From assembly GCF_013201545.1 (NCBI RefSeq), contig NZ_CP053746.1, forward strand, positions 310,001 to 374,000: 64,000 bases of DNA, given 5' to 3'. The number at the start of each line of letters is the position of its first letter. The stretch's first letter is position 1. The notes below the pieces were generated by a model that saw only the letters and a program-made list of their open reading frames with translations, made no database searches and had not been told where the DNA came from. This DNA comes from Pseudomonas graminis (GTDB lineage Bacteria > Pseudomonadota > Gammaproteobacteria > Pseudomonadales > Pseudomonadaceae). Position numbers and translations under genes: made by a program. Positions 55,199-64,000 of the stretch are shown here, one piece after another.

Positions 55199-56251
55199 AT
55201 GGATCTCGTCATTGCCCGCCCCGAAGGCCTCTACTGCCCGCCCGGTGATTTCTACATCGATCCGTGGCGCCCGGTCGAACGCTCCGTCATCACCCACGCC
55301 CACGGCGACCACGCCCGCACCGGCAATGAACACTACCTCGCCGCCGCGCCCGGCGAAGGCATACTGCGCTCCCGACTGGGCCAGGACATCAACCTCCAGA
55401 CCCTCGCCTACGGCGAAAGCATCACCCACCACGGCGTCAAACTCAGCTTTCACCCGGCCGGCCATGTCCTCGGCTCCGCCCAGGTCCGCCTCGAATACCA
55501 GGGCGAAATCTGGGTTGCCTCAGGCGACTACAAAGTCGAACCCGACGGCACCTGCGAACCCTTCGAACCCGTGCGCTGCCACACCTTCATTACCGAATCC
55601 ACCTTCGGCCTGCCGATCTACCGCTGGCAGCCCCAATCGGAAATCTTCGCCGGCATCAACGAATGGTGGCGCGCCAACGCCGCCGCCGGCAAAGCCAGCG
55701 TCCTCTTCGCCTACTCATTCGGCAAAGCCCAACGCATCCTCCACGGCATCGACCCCAGCATCGGCCCGATCCTCGTCCATGGCGCCGTCGAACCGCTGAA
55801 CCGCGTCTACCGCGAAGCCGGCGTGCGCATCCCGGAAACCCACTACGCCGGTGACTTCAAAAAAACCGATCCCGCCTTGCGCAGCGCCCTGATCGTCGCA
55901 CCGCCGTCCGCCGGCGGCAGCACCTGGATGCGCCGATTCGGCGAATTCAGCGACGCCTTCGCCAGCGGCTGGATGATGCTGCGCGGCACCCGACGTCGGC
56001 GCGGCGTCGACCGCGGCTTCGCCCTCTCGGACCATGCCGACTGGCCCGGCTTGCTATGGGCCATCGAAAACACTGGCGCCGAGCGGGTCATGGTCACCCA
56101 CGGCTCGGTAGCGGTGCTGGTGCGCTATCTGCGGGAACTCGGCCTCGACGCCCAGGGTTTCAGCACTGAATACGGCGATGAAGAAGACGACGCAGCGGCC
56201 AAGACCGAGCCAGCATCCGAATCCGCATCGACAGGGGAGGCCTCCCCATGA
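55199..56251 (+). CDS. Ligase-associated DNA exonuclease (metallo-beta-lactamase fold)
   Basis: 350 residues. The metal-binding motif HAHGDH is near residues 34-39 (VITHAHGDHARTGN), with further His in PAGHVLGSAQV and LSDHADWPG, and the beta-CASP-type end with MVTHGSVAVLVRYLRELG. This matches the exonuclease of the bacterial ligase-exo-MPE-Lhr repair cluster. The start ATG 55199 overlaps nothing upstream. It overlaps the ligase by four bases (ATGA). Confidence 0.88.
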   Translation: MDLVIARPEGLYCPPGDFYIDPWRPVERSVITHAHGDHARTGNEHYLAAAPGEGILRSRLGQDINLQTLAYGESITHHGVKLSFHPAGHVLGSAQVRLEYQGEIWVASGDYKVEPDGTCEPFEPVRCHTFITESTFGLPIYRWQPQSEIFAGINEWWRANAAAGKASVLFAYSFGKAQRILHGIDPSIGPILVHGAVEPLNRVYREAGVRIPETHYAGDFKKTDPALRSALIVAPPSAGGSTWMRRFGEFSDAFASGWMMLRGTRRRRGVDRGFALSDHADWPGLLWAIENTGAERVMVTHGSVAVLVRYLRELGLDAQGFSTEYGDEEDDAAAKTEPASESASTGEASP

Positions 56252-57963
56252 AGGCCTTCGCCGAGCTGTATTCCGACCTCGACGCCACCACCTCCAGCAA
56301 TGCCAAGCTGGCGGCCATGCAAGTCTATTTCAGCACCGCGGCACCTGAAGACGCCGCGTGGGCGGTGTACTTCCTGGCCGGCGGACGCCCACGGCAACTG
56401 GTGCCGACGCGGATGTTGCGTGAGCAGGCATTACTGCTGTCCGGCTTGCCGGAATGGTTGTTCGAGGAGAGTTACCAGGCGGTCGGCGATTTGGCAGAAA
56501 CCCTGTCGCTGCTGCTCCCCAAAGCCGAGCACAGCTCCGAAGAAGGCCTGGCCAGCTGGATGGAAAATCATCTGCTGCCCCTGCGTGGTCTGCCTCCGGA
56601 AGAATTACTCGAGCGCCTGCCAACGTTCTGGTCACAGCTGGACCCGCAAAGCCTGATGGTCTGTCTGAAGCTGATCACCGGCAGTTTCCGGGTCGGTGTC
56701 TCGAAGCTGCTGGTGACGCGGGCCCTCGCCGCGCTGGCCGATATCGACAGCAAGCGCGTGGCCCAGCGGCTCGTCGGCTACACCGATCTTTCCCATCGCC
56801 CCAGCGCCGAGGGCTATCTAAAACTCATCGCCGAAGAATCGGCCGACGAACACGCGCAACGCGGCGGCCAGCCTTACCCCTTCTTCCTTGCCCACGCGCT
56901 GCAGCAACCCGTCGATCAGTTCGAGAACCTGCTGGGCGCCGCCGAAAACTGGCAGGTGGAATGGAAGTGGGACGGCATCCGCGCCCAGGTGGTCAAGCGC
57001 GAAGGTCGCCTGTGGATCTGGTCGCGGGGCGAAGAACTGGTCACGGATCGCTTCCCCGAACTGCACAGCCTGACCCAATGCCTGCCCGACGGCACGGTGA
57101 TCGACGGCGAGATCGTGGTCTGGAAAGCCCCGGCTGCGGAGAATGCCGAGGAAGGCGAATTCGCCCTCGACACCCCTGCCCCAGGCACGCCCGGCGAAGC
57201 GACGCCGTCGGTGCAGCCCTTCGCTCTGCTGCAACAGCGGATCGGCCGCAAAACCCTCGGCAAGAAGATTCTGGAAGACGTGCCGGTCGTCGTGCTGGCT
57301 TACGACCTGCTGGAATGGGAAGGCCACGATTGGCGCAGCCGCCCGCAACATGAGCGGCGCACGCAGCTGGAAACGGTCATCGCCAACGCCCAGAGCCCGG
57401 TGCTGATGCCGTCTCCCGTCCTGACCGGCACCGACTGGCTCGACCTCGGCCGGCAGCGCGAGGCCTCCCGCAGTCTTGGCGTGGAAGGCATGATGCTCAA
57501 GGCGCGGGATTCGCTGTACGGCGTCGGGCGCACCAAGGACATGGGCGTATGGTGGAAGTGGAAAATGGACCCGTTCAGCGTCGATGCGGTGTTGATCTAC
57601 GCCCAGCGCGGTCACGGCCGCCGCGCCAGTCTGTATAGCGACTACACGTTCGCGGTCTGGGACGGCCCGCCGGAATCCAGCGAACGGACATTGGTGCCCT
57701 TCGCCAAAGCGTATTCAGGCCTGACCGACGAAGAGATGCGCAAAGTCGATGCGATCATCCGCAAGACCACCGTCGACAAGTTCGGCCCGGTCCGAAGTGT
57801 TACCCCGACCCTGGTATTCGAGTTGGGCTTCGAGGGCATTGCGCTATCAAAACGGCACAAGAGCGGCATCGCCGTCAGGTTCCCGAGGATGCTGCGATGG
57901 CGCCTCGACAAACCCGTTGCCGAAGCCGACAGCCTGGCGACGCTTCAGGACCTGCTGGCCTGA
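56248..57963 (+). CDS. ATP-dependent DNA ligase (bacterial LigC/TIGR04120 type)
   Basis: 571 residues. An N-terminal DNA-binding domain (residues 1-220) is followed by the nucleotidyl-transferase motif I with Lys240 (EWKWDGIRAQ), then DGEIVVW, LEGMMLKARDS (motif IV-like) and WWKWKMDPFSVDAVLIYAQRG (motif V). The OB domain has FELGFEGIALSKRHKSGIAVRFPRMLRWR. ATP-dependent, nick-joining ligase of a DNA-repair cluster. Its start overlaps the exonuclease stop. Confidence 0.9.
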   Translation: MKAFAELYSDLDATTSSNAKLAAMQVYFSTAAPEDAAWAVYFLAGGRPRQLVPTRMLREQALLLSGLPEWLFEESYQAVGDLAETLSLLLPKAEHSSEEGLASWMENHLLPLRGLPPEELLERLPTFWSQLDPQSLMVCLKLITGSFRVGVSKLLVTRALAALADIDSKRVAQRLVGYTDLSHRPSAEGYLKLIAEESADEHAQRGGQPYPFFLAHALQQPVDQFENLLGAAENWQVEWKWDGIRAQVVKREGRLWIWSRGEELVTDRFPELHSLTQCLPDGTVIDGEIVVWKAPAAENAEEGEFALDTPAPGTPGEATPSVQPFALLQQRIGRKTLGKKILEDVPVVVLAYDLLEWEGHDWRSRPQHERRTQLETVIANAQSPVLMPSPVLTGTDWLDLGRQREASRSLGVEGMMLKARDSLYGVGRTKDMGVWWKWKMDPFSVDAVLIYAQRGHGRRASLYSDYTFAVWDGPPESSERTLVPFAKAYSGLTDEEMRKVDAIIRKTTVDKFGPVRSVTPTLVFELGFEGIALSKRHKSGIAVRFPRMLRWRLDKPVAEADSLATLQDLLA

Positions 57964-58343
57964 GCACCGTCGCGGTGCGCGAGGCCAGCTCGCGCCCGTG
58001 TCGAATGCGCTGAAATGGGGCGCACTACAAGCCCCAGTCTTTCAACGGCACGCCCCACAAGGCGTTTCGAATCTCCCCTCCGCTGTAAAAAGCACCGCTG
58101 CAGACCTTTGAGGCTGCAACTTTTTCGCCCACTCTCAACGGGATGCGGCTACTCTGCCGGTGCCTGCGGGGCCTCAAAAAAAGACAAAAGATGGCTCTAA
58201 GTCATCATTGCGACAACTCCGTACATTTAAAACGCGCGTTCGTTTGTTTGGTTCGGAAATTGCTGTCTATTTGCGGTCTGGCTTTTGCCGGTAGCAAGCC
58301 TTCGCGTGTTCCCAACGCTCAATTTGGTTTTAAGGACTGAACG
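57964..58343. other. 380-bp intergenic stretch upstream of the aot-like operon
   Basis: No gene seen. It must hold the promoter of the transporter operon. Weak ArgR-like half-sites are TGTCGA (57999-58004) with AA nine bases on, and GCGACA (58210-58215) on the other strand; neither is convincing. The binding-protein gene has the ribosome-binding site TAAGGACTG. Confidence 0.45.
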
Positions 58344-59126
58344 ATGAAAAAAGCATGGCTGACCCTTTCCGCACTCGCCATCTGTCTGGCCGCCGGTAAC
58401 GCAATGGCCAAGGAATACAAGGAGCTGCGTTTCGGCGTCGATCCTTCCTACGCGCCATTCGAATCCAAAGCCGCCGATGGCAGCCTGGTGGGCTTCGATA
58501 TCGATCTGGGCAACGCGATCTGTGCAGAACTGAAGGTCAAGTGCAAGTGGGTCGAAAGCGATTTCGACGGCATGATTCCGGGCCTGAAAGCCAACAAGTT
58601 CGACGGCGTGATCTCCTCCATGACAGTGACCCCGGCCCGCGAGAAAGTCATCGACTTCTCCAGCGAACTGTTCTCCGGCCCTACCTCGCTGGTCTACAAA
58701 AAAAGTTCCGGCCTGACCGCTGACACTGCGTCGCTCAAAGGCAAAACCGTGGGTTACGAGCAGGGCACCATCCAGGAAGCCTACGCCAAGGCCGTTCTGG
58801 ACAAGGCGGGCGTGAAAACCCAGGCCTATGCCAACCAGGATCAGGTGTATGCCGACCTCGTTTCGGGTCGTCTGGACGCCTCGGTTCAAGACATGCTGCA
58901 AGCCGAGCTGGGCTTCCTGAAGTCGCCACAAGGCGCTGACTACGAAGTCAGCAAGCCAATCGACGATCCCCTGCTGCCAGCCAAAACGGCCGTCGGCATC
59001 TCGAAAGGTAACAAGGACCTGAAAGCGCTTTTGGACAAAGGTATCAAAGCGTTGCACGATGACGGCAAGTACGCCGAGATCCAGAAGAAGCACTTCGGCG
59101 ATCTGAATCTGTACAGCGGTAAATAA
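58344..59126 (+). CDS. aotJ: Arginine/ornithine-type ABC substrate-binding protein (AotJ-like)
   Basis: 260 residues with a signal peptide (MKKAWLTLSALAICLAAGNAMA, cleavage near residue 22). The mature fold is the small solute-binding type: RFGVDPSYAPFESKAADGSLVGFDIDLGNAICAEL, DGMIPGLKANKFDGVISSMTVTPAREKVIDFS and FLKSPQGADYEV. This is the HisJ/ArgT/AotJ class for basic amino acids. The name is by order and by the AotO-like neighbour; the other genes of the P. aeruginosa operon (argR) are missing here. Confidence 0.85.
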   Translation: MKKAWLTLSALAICLAAGNAMAKEYKELRFGVDPSYAPFESKAADGSLVGFDIDLGNAICAELKVKCKWVESDFDGMIPGLKANKFDGVISSMTVTPAREKVIDFSSELFSGPTSLVYKKSSGLTADTASLKGKTVGYEQGTIQEAYAKAVLDKAGVKTQAYANQDQVYADLVSGRLDASVQDMLQAELGFLKSPQGADYEVSKPIDDPLLPAKTAVGISKGNKDLKALLDKGIKALHDDGKYAEIQKKHFGDLNLYSGK

Positions 59127-59205
59127 GCAAACAGACGCCCGTTGATTTCAGCCAGAATCCGCTGCTGAAGTTAACGGGCGTTTTTATTGACTGTATAGGT
59201 TGCAC

Positions 59206-59934
59206 ATGTTCGAAACTCTCCTGCAAAACCTGGGACTGTCAGCATTCAGCCTGAAAGGCTTCGGCCCGCTGTTGCTGCAAGGCACCTGGATGACCGTCAA
59301 ATTATCGGTAATGTCGCTGCTGCTGGCCATTGTGCTCGGCCTGCTGGGCGCCAGTGCCAAACTGTCAAAAGCCGCCGTGCTGCGCGTTCCGGCCCAGATC
59401 TACACCACGCTGATCCGGGGTATACCGGACTTGGTGCTGATGCTGTTGATTTTCTACAGCCTGCAAACCTGGCTGACCACGCTTACCGAAGCGATGGAAT
59501 GGGATTACATCGAGATCGACCCTTTCTCTGCCGGCGTCATTACGTTGGGCTTCATCTATGGCGCGTATTTCACCGAGACCTTCCGCGGCGCGATCCTTGC
59601 CGTACCGCGCGGTCAGGTCGAAGCCGCCACGGCCTACGGGCTCAGCCGTTCGCAACGGTTTCGCATGGTGGTGTTTCCGCAGATGATGCGCTTCGCCCTG
59701 CCCGGCATCGGCAACAACTGGCAAGTGGTGCTCAAGGCCACTGCGCTGGTGTCGATCATCGGTCTGGCCGATCTGGTCAAGGCCGCGCAGGACGCGGGTA
59801 AAAGCACGTATCAGCTGTTTTACTTCCTGGTACTCGCGGCACTGATCTATCTGGTCATCACCAGCGTGTCCAACTTCGCCCTGCGCTGGGCCGAACGGCG
59901 CTATGCCGCTGGCAGCCGGGAGGCTCAACGATGA
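59206..59934 (+). CDS. aotQ: ABC permease AotQ-like
   Basis: 242 residues from ATG 59206 (a TTG at 59200 is less likely). Five or six membrane segments, with EAA-loop text EAATAYGLSRSQRFRMVVFPQMMRFALPG and a first part GPLLLQGTWMTVKLSVMSLLLAIVLGLLGA. It pairs with AotM to import basic amino acids. It overlaps aotM by four bases (ATGA). Confidence 0.87.
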   Translation: MFETLLQNLGLSAFSLKGFGPLLLQGTWMTVKLSVMSLLLAIVLGLLGASAKLSKAAVLRVPAQIYTTLIRGIPDLVLMLLIFYSLQTWLTTLTEAMEWDYIEIDPFSAGVITLGFIYGAYFTETFRGAILAVPRGQVEAATAYGLSRSQRFRMVVFPQMMRFALPGIGNNWQVVLKATALVSIIGLADLVKAAQDAGKSTYQLFYFLVLAALIYLVITSVSNFALRWAERRYAAGSREAQR

Positions 59935-60641
59935 TCGAGTTGCTGCAGGAATACTGGCGCGCCTTCCTTTATACGGACGGCCAGAACATCACCGGCCTGG
60001 CCATGACGATGTGGCTGCTCAGTGCCTCCATCGCCATCGGTTTTATCGTGTCGATTCCGCTGTCCATCGCCCGCGTGTCGCGCAATCCGCTGGTGCGCTG
60101 GCCGGTGCAGTTCTACACCTACCTGTTCCGCGGAACGCCGCTGTATATCCAGTTGCTGATTTGCTACACCGGGATCTACAGCATCGCCGCCGTACGGGAG
60201 CAGCCGATGCTGGGCGCGTTCTTCCGCGACGCCATGAACTGCACCATCCTCGCCTTCGCGCTGAACACCTGCGCCTACACCACCGAAATCTTCGCTGGTG
60301 CCATTCGCAGCATGAACCACGGTGAAGTCGAGGCGGCCAAGGCTTACGGCCTGACCGGCTGGCGCTTGTACGCCTACGTGATCATGCCGTCGGCGCTGCG
60401 CCGTTCGCTGCCTTATTACAGCAACGAAGTGATCCTGATGCTGCACTCGACCACCGTGGCCTTCACCGCCACTGTGCCGGACGTCCTCAAGGTCGCGCGC
60501 GACGCCAACTCGGCCACCTTCCTGACCTTCCAGTCGTTCGGCATCGCGGCGCTGATCTATCTCACGGTCACGTTCATTCTGGTGGGCCTGTTCCGACTGG
60601 CGGAACGCCGCTGGCTGGCCTTCCTCGGCCCGACTCACTAG
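59931..60641 (+). CDS. aotM: ABC permease AotM-like
   Basis: 236 residues with five or six membrane segments and the EAA loop VEAAKAYGLTGWRLYAYVIMPSALRRSLP. The VRWPVQFYTYLFRGTPLYIQLLICYTGIYS segment is typical of HisM-type permeases. It follows aotQ with a four-base overlap. Confidence 0.87.
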   Translation: MIELLQEYWRAFLYTDGQNITGLAMTMWLLSASIAIGFIVSIPLSIARVSRNPLVRWPVQFYTYLFRGTPLYIQLLICYTGIYSIAAVREQPMLGAFFRDAMNCTILAFALNTCAYTTEIFAGAIRSMNHGEVEAAKAYGLTGWRLYAYVIMPSALRRSLPYYSNEVILMLHSTTVAFTATVPDVLKVARDANSATFLTFQSFGIAALIYLTVTFILVGLFRLAERRWLAFLGPTH

Positions 60642-60650
60642 GAACCCTGC

Positions 60651-61769
60651 ATGCGACACCAGACCCATGATCTGCTGGCCCCGGTGCCCGGCACCGCGCG
60701 GCAGATCCACAGCTTTCACTACGGCCCGGAAAACGGCGCCTGCAAGGTTTACATCCAGTCGTCCCTGCACGCCGACGAGCTGCCGGGCATGCTGGTGTCC
60801 TGGTATTTGAAGCAACGGCTGGCCGAACTCGAAAACGCCGGTCAGCTGCTCGGCGAAGTCGTGGTCGTTCCCGTGGCCAACCCCGTCGGTCTGGAGCAGG
60901 TTCTGATGGACATGCCGCTGGGCCGCTACGAGCTAGAGAGCGGGCAGAACTTCAACCGCCGCTTCGTCGACCTCGGTCAGCAGGTGGGTGATGAAGTCGA
61001 AGCGCTACTGACCGATAACCCCGAAGACAACGTCACGCTGATTCGCAAAACCTTGCTGGCCGCACTGCATAACTGCGTCGGCAGCACCCAGCTGGAGTCC
61101 CAGCGCCTGACGTTGCAACGGCTGGCCTGTGACGCCGACGTGGTGCTGGACCTGCATTGTGATTTCGAATCCGTCGAGCACCTGTACACCACGCCTGAGG
61201 CCTGGCCCCAGGTCGAGCCGCTGTCGCGTTACCTCGGCGCACAGGCGAGCCTGCTGGCAACCGATTCCGGCGGGCAGTCGTTCGACGAATGCTTCACGCT
61301 GGTCTGGTGGCAACTGCAGCAGCGTTTTGCCAAACGCTTCCCGATTCCGATGGGCAGTTTCTCCGTGACCCTGGAGTTGCGCGGTCAGGGGGACGTCAAT
61401 CACGCCCTGGCCAGCCGCGATTGTCAGGCAATCATCAGCTACCTGATGCACCGCGGCGCCATTGTCGGCGAGCCGGTTGTGCCTCCTGAACTGATTTACC
61501 CGGCGACCCCGCTGGCGGGCGTCGAACCTGTCGCTACGCCGGTCGGCGGTCTGCTGGTGTTCTGCACACTGCCCGGCGAATACGTCGAGGCGGGGCAGTT
61601 GATCGCTGAGGTCATCGACCCGATCAGCGACACAGTGACCCCCATCCACACAGCCAACGCGGGCCTTATGTACGCCCGCTCATTGCGACGCATGGCGACC
61701 GCCGGCATGGTGATCGCCCATGTCGCCGGCACCGAAGCCTACCGCAGCGGCTACTTACTTTCTCCTTGA
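60651..61769 (+). CDS. aotO: AotO-like protein, succinylglutamate desuccinylase/aspartoacylase family
   Basis: 372 residues. Zinc ligands are visible in SSLHADELPG (His and Glu) and DLHCDFESVEHLY (second His). Other parts are NFNRRFVDLG, TLELRGQGDVNHA and a C-terminal beta-rich domain. AstE-family enzymes cleave N-acyl amino acids. It is a single gene between the permease and ATPase of the transporter, as in the P. aeruginosa aot operon where this gene is called aotO. Its role in transport is unproven; it may deacylate imported arginine derivatives. Confidence 0.83.
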   Translation: MRHQTHDLLAPVPGTARQIHSFHYGPENGACKVYIQSSLHADELPGMLVSWYLKQRLAELENAGQLLGEVVVVPVANPVGLEQVLMDMPLGRYELESGQNFNRRFVDLGQQVGDEVEALLTDNPEDNVTLIRKTLLAALHNCVGSTQLESQRLTLQRLACDADVVLDLHCDFESVEHLYTTPEAWPQVEPLSRYLGAQASLLATDSGGQSFDECFTLVWWQLQQRFAKRFPIPMGSFSVTLELRGQGDVNHALASRDCQAIISYLMHRGAIVGEPVVPPELIYPATPLAGVEPVATPVGGLLVFCTLPGEYVEAGQLIAEVIDPISDTVTPIHTANAGLMYARSLRRMATAGMVIAHVAGTEAYRSGYLLSP

Positions 61770-61781
61770 GGACTGCCCGTC

Positions 61782-62546
61782 ATGTACAAACTGACCATCG
61801 ATGGCCTGCATAAAAGCTACGGCGACCACGAGGTGCTCAAAGGGGTGTCGCTCAAGGCCAGCGTCGGCGACGTGATTTGCCTGATCGGCGCCAGCGGCTC
61901 GGGCAAGAGCACGTTCTTGCGCTGCATCAATTTTCTCGAGCAACCCAATGACGGCGCCATGAGCCTGGACGGCCAGCCTGTGCGCATGGTCAGCGACACC
62001 GGCGGTATGCGCGTTGCCGACCCGGCCGAGCTGCAGCGGATTCGCACGCGGCTGGCGATGGTGTTCCAGCATTTCAACCTGTGGAGCCACATGACGGTGC
62101 TGGAAAACATCACCATGGCCCCGCGCCGGGTGCTGGGCGTGTCGAAGGCCGAAGCCGAGGCCCGCGCGCACAAGTACCTGGACAAGGTCGGTCTGCCCGC
62201 ACGCGTCGCCGATCAATACCCGGCATTCCTGTCCGGCGGCCAGCAACAACGTGTGGCCATCGCCCGCGCGCTGGCGATGGAACCGGAAATCATGTTGTTC
62301 GATGAGCCCACCTCGGCGCTCGACCCCGAGCTGGTCGGCGAAGTCTTGAAGGTGATTCAGGGCCTGGCTGAAGAAGGCCGGACCATGATTCTGGTGACCC
62401 ACGAAATGGGCTTCGCCCGCAAGGTGGCGAATCAGGTGGTGTTTCTGCACCAGGGCCAGATCGAAGAAATGGGCCACCCTGACGACGTGCTTGGGAGCCC
62501 GAAGAGCGAGCGCTTGCAGCAGTTTCTGAGTGGGAATTTGAAGTAA
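61782..62546 (+). CDS. aotP: ABC ATPase AotP-like
   Basis: 254 residues. Walker A GASGSGKST, signature LSGGQQQRVAIARALA and Walker B MLFDEPTSALDPELVG are present. It powers import of the basic amino acid through AotQM. It is the last gene of the operon; no argR follows, in contrast with P. aeruginosa. Confidence 0.93.
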   Translation: MYKLTIDGLHKSYGDHEVLKGVSLKASVGDVICLIGASGSGKSTFLRCINFLEQPNDGAMSLDGQPVRMVSDTGGMRVADPAELQRIRTRLAMVFQHFNLWSHMTVLENITMAPRRVLGVSKAEAEARAHKYLDKVGLPARVADQYPAFLSGGQQQRVAIARALAMEPEIMLFDEPTSALDPELVGEVLKVIQGLAEEGRTMILVTHEMGFARKVANQVVFLHQGQIEEMGHPDDVLGSPKSERLQQFLSGNLK

Positions 62547-62592
62547 TTGCGGGCCTGACGCCTCACCGTTGTAAGGCGCGCATGCATAACCC

Positions 62593-62679
62593 GTGGGAGC
62601 GAGCTTGCTCGCGAAGGCATTCTGTCAGTCAGCCTACCTGTTGCTGACCCGCCGAATTCGCGAGCAAGCTCGCTCCCAC
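62593..62679. repeat. Type-1 REP pair, canonical
   Basis: GTGGGAGCGAGCTTGCTCGCGAAGG (62593-62617) faces TTCGCGAGCAAGCTCGCTCCCAC (62657-62679). It is the last feature before the helicase gene. Confidence 0.9.
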
Positions 62680-62795
62680 AATGCCCGATACAGCCGGTAC
62701 ATCTCTGCCCGACAACAATCGATCCAAACGGATATTCCATCAAACTATTCCACCCTCCCGGCGGTCTCTGACTTAACCCCTCCCAGAGCCTGCGC

Positions 62796-64000
62796 ATGCC
62801 AAAAGCTGTCAATTTCGCCAAGCGCTGGTTCGCCGAGCGTGGCTGGAAACCCTTTCCCTTCCAGAAAGAAGTCTGGGCCGCCATTGCTCGCGGCGAGTCG
62901 GGCCTCCTGCACGCCAGCACCGGCGCGGGCAAGACGTACTCGGTGTGGTTTGCCGCCCTCAACCAGTTCGCCCGGCCTGCACCCCAATCGACCGAGCTGA
63001 AGCCGCGCAAGCGCAAACCCGTCGCCGCGCCCCTCAGCGTGCTGTGGATTACCCCCATGCGTGCCCTCGCCGCGGACACCGCCCGGGCGCTGGAAGGCCC
63101 GCTGCAGGATTTGCAGATTCCGTGGAGCGTCGGCCTTCGCACGGGTGACACCAGCAGCGGCGAACGCGCCAAACAGGGCCGCCGCCTGCCCTCCGCGCTG
63201 ATCACCACACCGGAAAGCCTGACGCTGCTGCTGACCCGCGCCGACGCCCAGGCGACGATGTCGACCCTAAAGATGGTGGTCGTCGACGAATGGCACGAGT
63301 TGATCGGCAACAAGCGCGGGATTCAATTGCAACTGGCGCTGGCCAGGCTGCGCCAATGGAATCCGGAGTTGGTTATCTGGGGACTTTCCGCGACACTCGG
63401 CAACCAGGCGCACGCGCAACAGGTGCTGGTGGGCGATCACGGCACCACCGTTCACGGCAAAGTGGTCAAGGAATTGATCGTCGACACGCTGCTGCCGCCG
63501 TCCATCGAGCGCTTCCCCTGGGCCGGGCACATGGGTTTGCGCATGCTGCCTCAAGTGCTGGCCGAAGTGGACAGCAGTTCCAGTTGCCTGCTGTTCACCA
63601 ATACCCGCGCGCAGTCAGAAGTCTGGTATCAGGCATTGCTGGAAGCCCGTCCGGACTGGGCCGGGCTGATCGCGCTGCATCACGGCTCGCTGTCCCGAGA
63701 GGTCCGCGACTGGGTTGAACGCGCGCTGAAAGAAGGCCACCTGAAAGCCGTGGTCTGCACCTCCAGCCTAGACTTGGGCGTGGATTTTCTGCCGGTTGAG
63801 CGTGTGTTGCAGATCGGCTCGGCCAAGGGCGTCGCGCGGTTGACGCAGCGTGCGGGGCGTTCGGGTCACGCGCCAGGTCGGCCGTCTCGGGTCACGCTGG
63901 TGCCGACCCACAGCCTGGAACTGGTCGAGGCTGCCGCGGCCCGCGACGCCGTCAACGCGCGTCTGATCGAACCCCGGGAATCACCCCACAAGCCGCTGGA
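62796..64000 (+). CDS. Ligase-associated DEXH-box helicase (Lhr-core), 5' part
   Basis: The gene begins at ATG 62796 and runs open off the window end: about 401 codons so far. Walker A ASTGAGKT, the [17 protein letters not shown] box, the LSATLGN motif [17 protein letters not shown] and [18 protein letters not shown] motif VI are visible. Family members translocate 3'-5' on single-stranded DNA and act with the exonuclease and ligase of the same cluster. The next gene in the cluster should be the metallophosphoesterase, beyond the window. The upstream gap ends with a REP pair. Confidence 0.92.
   Translation, partial: MPKAVNFAKRWFAERGWKPFPFQKEVWAAIARGESGLLHASTGAGKTYSVWFAALNQFARPAPQSTELKPRKRKPVAAPLSVLWITPMRALAADTARALEGPLQDLQIPWSVGLRTGDTSSGERAKQGRRLPSALITTPESLTLLLTRADAQATMSTLKMVVVDEWHELIGNKRGIQLQLALARLRQWNPELVIWGLSATLGNQAHAQQVLVGDHGTTVHGKVVKELIVDTLLPPSIERFPWAGHMGLRMLPQVLAEVDSSSSCLLFTNTRAQSEVWYQALLEARPDWAGLIALHHGSLSREVRDWVERALKEGHLKAVVCTSSLDLGVDFLPVERVLQIGSAKGVARLTQRAGRSGHAPGRPSRVTLVPTHSLELVEAAAARDAVNARLIEPRESPHKPL

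Noticed and set aside
57999..58215. Possible ArgR half-sites TGTCGA and GCGACA before the aot-like operon
   Set aside because: The two are not in the same orientation or spacing as paired ArgR half-sites and such hexamers occur by chance in GC-rich DNA.

Overview
The window is a 64 kb chromosomal segment of a fluorescent-type Pseudomonas (P. fluorescens/P. syringae branch). Support comes from the high GC content, the type-1 and type-2 REP palindromes scattered between genes, and blocks whose order matches what I recall of P. aeruginosa: KAS III–hrpA–fadD1–fadD2–lipase–phaJ1–rapA; braCDEFG next to a DUF2288 gene; and pdxH–ompA–esterase–dinG–collagen-like–ychJ–quiP. There is no prophage, no complete insertion sequence, no CRISPR array and no rRNA or tRNA gene. 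Apart from the two genes cut by the window edges, every gene looks intact.

Layout. 1-10 kb holds the end of an MscS-type channel, an EamA permease, a LysR regulator, the PPIase PpiA, an ABC exporter, a FemAB-like acetyltransferase and a porin with a possible Pho box. 9.6-21.6 kb is a lipid-metabolism block: a KAS III that may feed beta-oxidation products into synthesis, the helicase HrpA, two acyl-CoA synthetases (FadD1, FadD2), a lysophospholipase-type hydrolase and the (R)-enoyl-CoA hydratase PhaJ1, followed by three small unknown genes. 21.8-26.6 kb has RapA, an MFS transporter and DUF2288. 26.9-31.9 kb is the branched-chain amino-acid transporter braCDEFG, with a terminator between the binding protein and the permeases. 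32.5-45.4 kb mixes a LysR/SDR pair, a lipoprotein, a FAD protein, SlyB, PdxH, an OmpA-like lipoprotein with odd repeats, a serine hydrolase, a large glycoside hydrolase and DinG. 45.5-54.6 kb has envelope and small zinc-knuckle proteins, a Nu-class GST and the AHL acylase QuiP. 55.2-64 kb carries the exonuclease, the ATP-dependent ligase and the start of the Lhr-type helicase of a DNA-repair cluster. This cluster is split by a five-gene arginine/ornithine-type ABC operon (aotJQMOP-like).

The most unusual non-coding content is a composite repeat of about 250-340 bp present three times (near 32.0, 47.4 and 55.0 kb). It has a hairpin whose two arms change together between copies, short-period microsatellites at its ends and REP palindromes beside it. 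Other items worth attention are the split repair cluster, a histidine-rich SEC-C microprotein, the W-W-P-F-G repeats and histone-H1-like tail of one OmpA-family lipoprotein, an unlisted 38-residue membrane protein and a minus-strand terminator that may end a 3'-UTR-derived small RNA. All assignments come from reading the sequence and from recalled family knowledge; no search was run.
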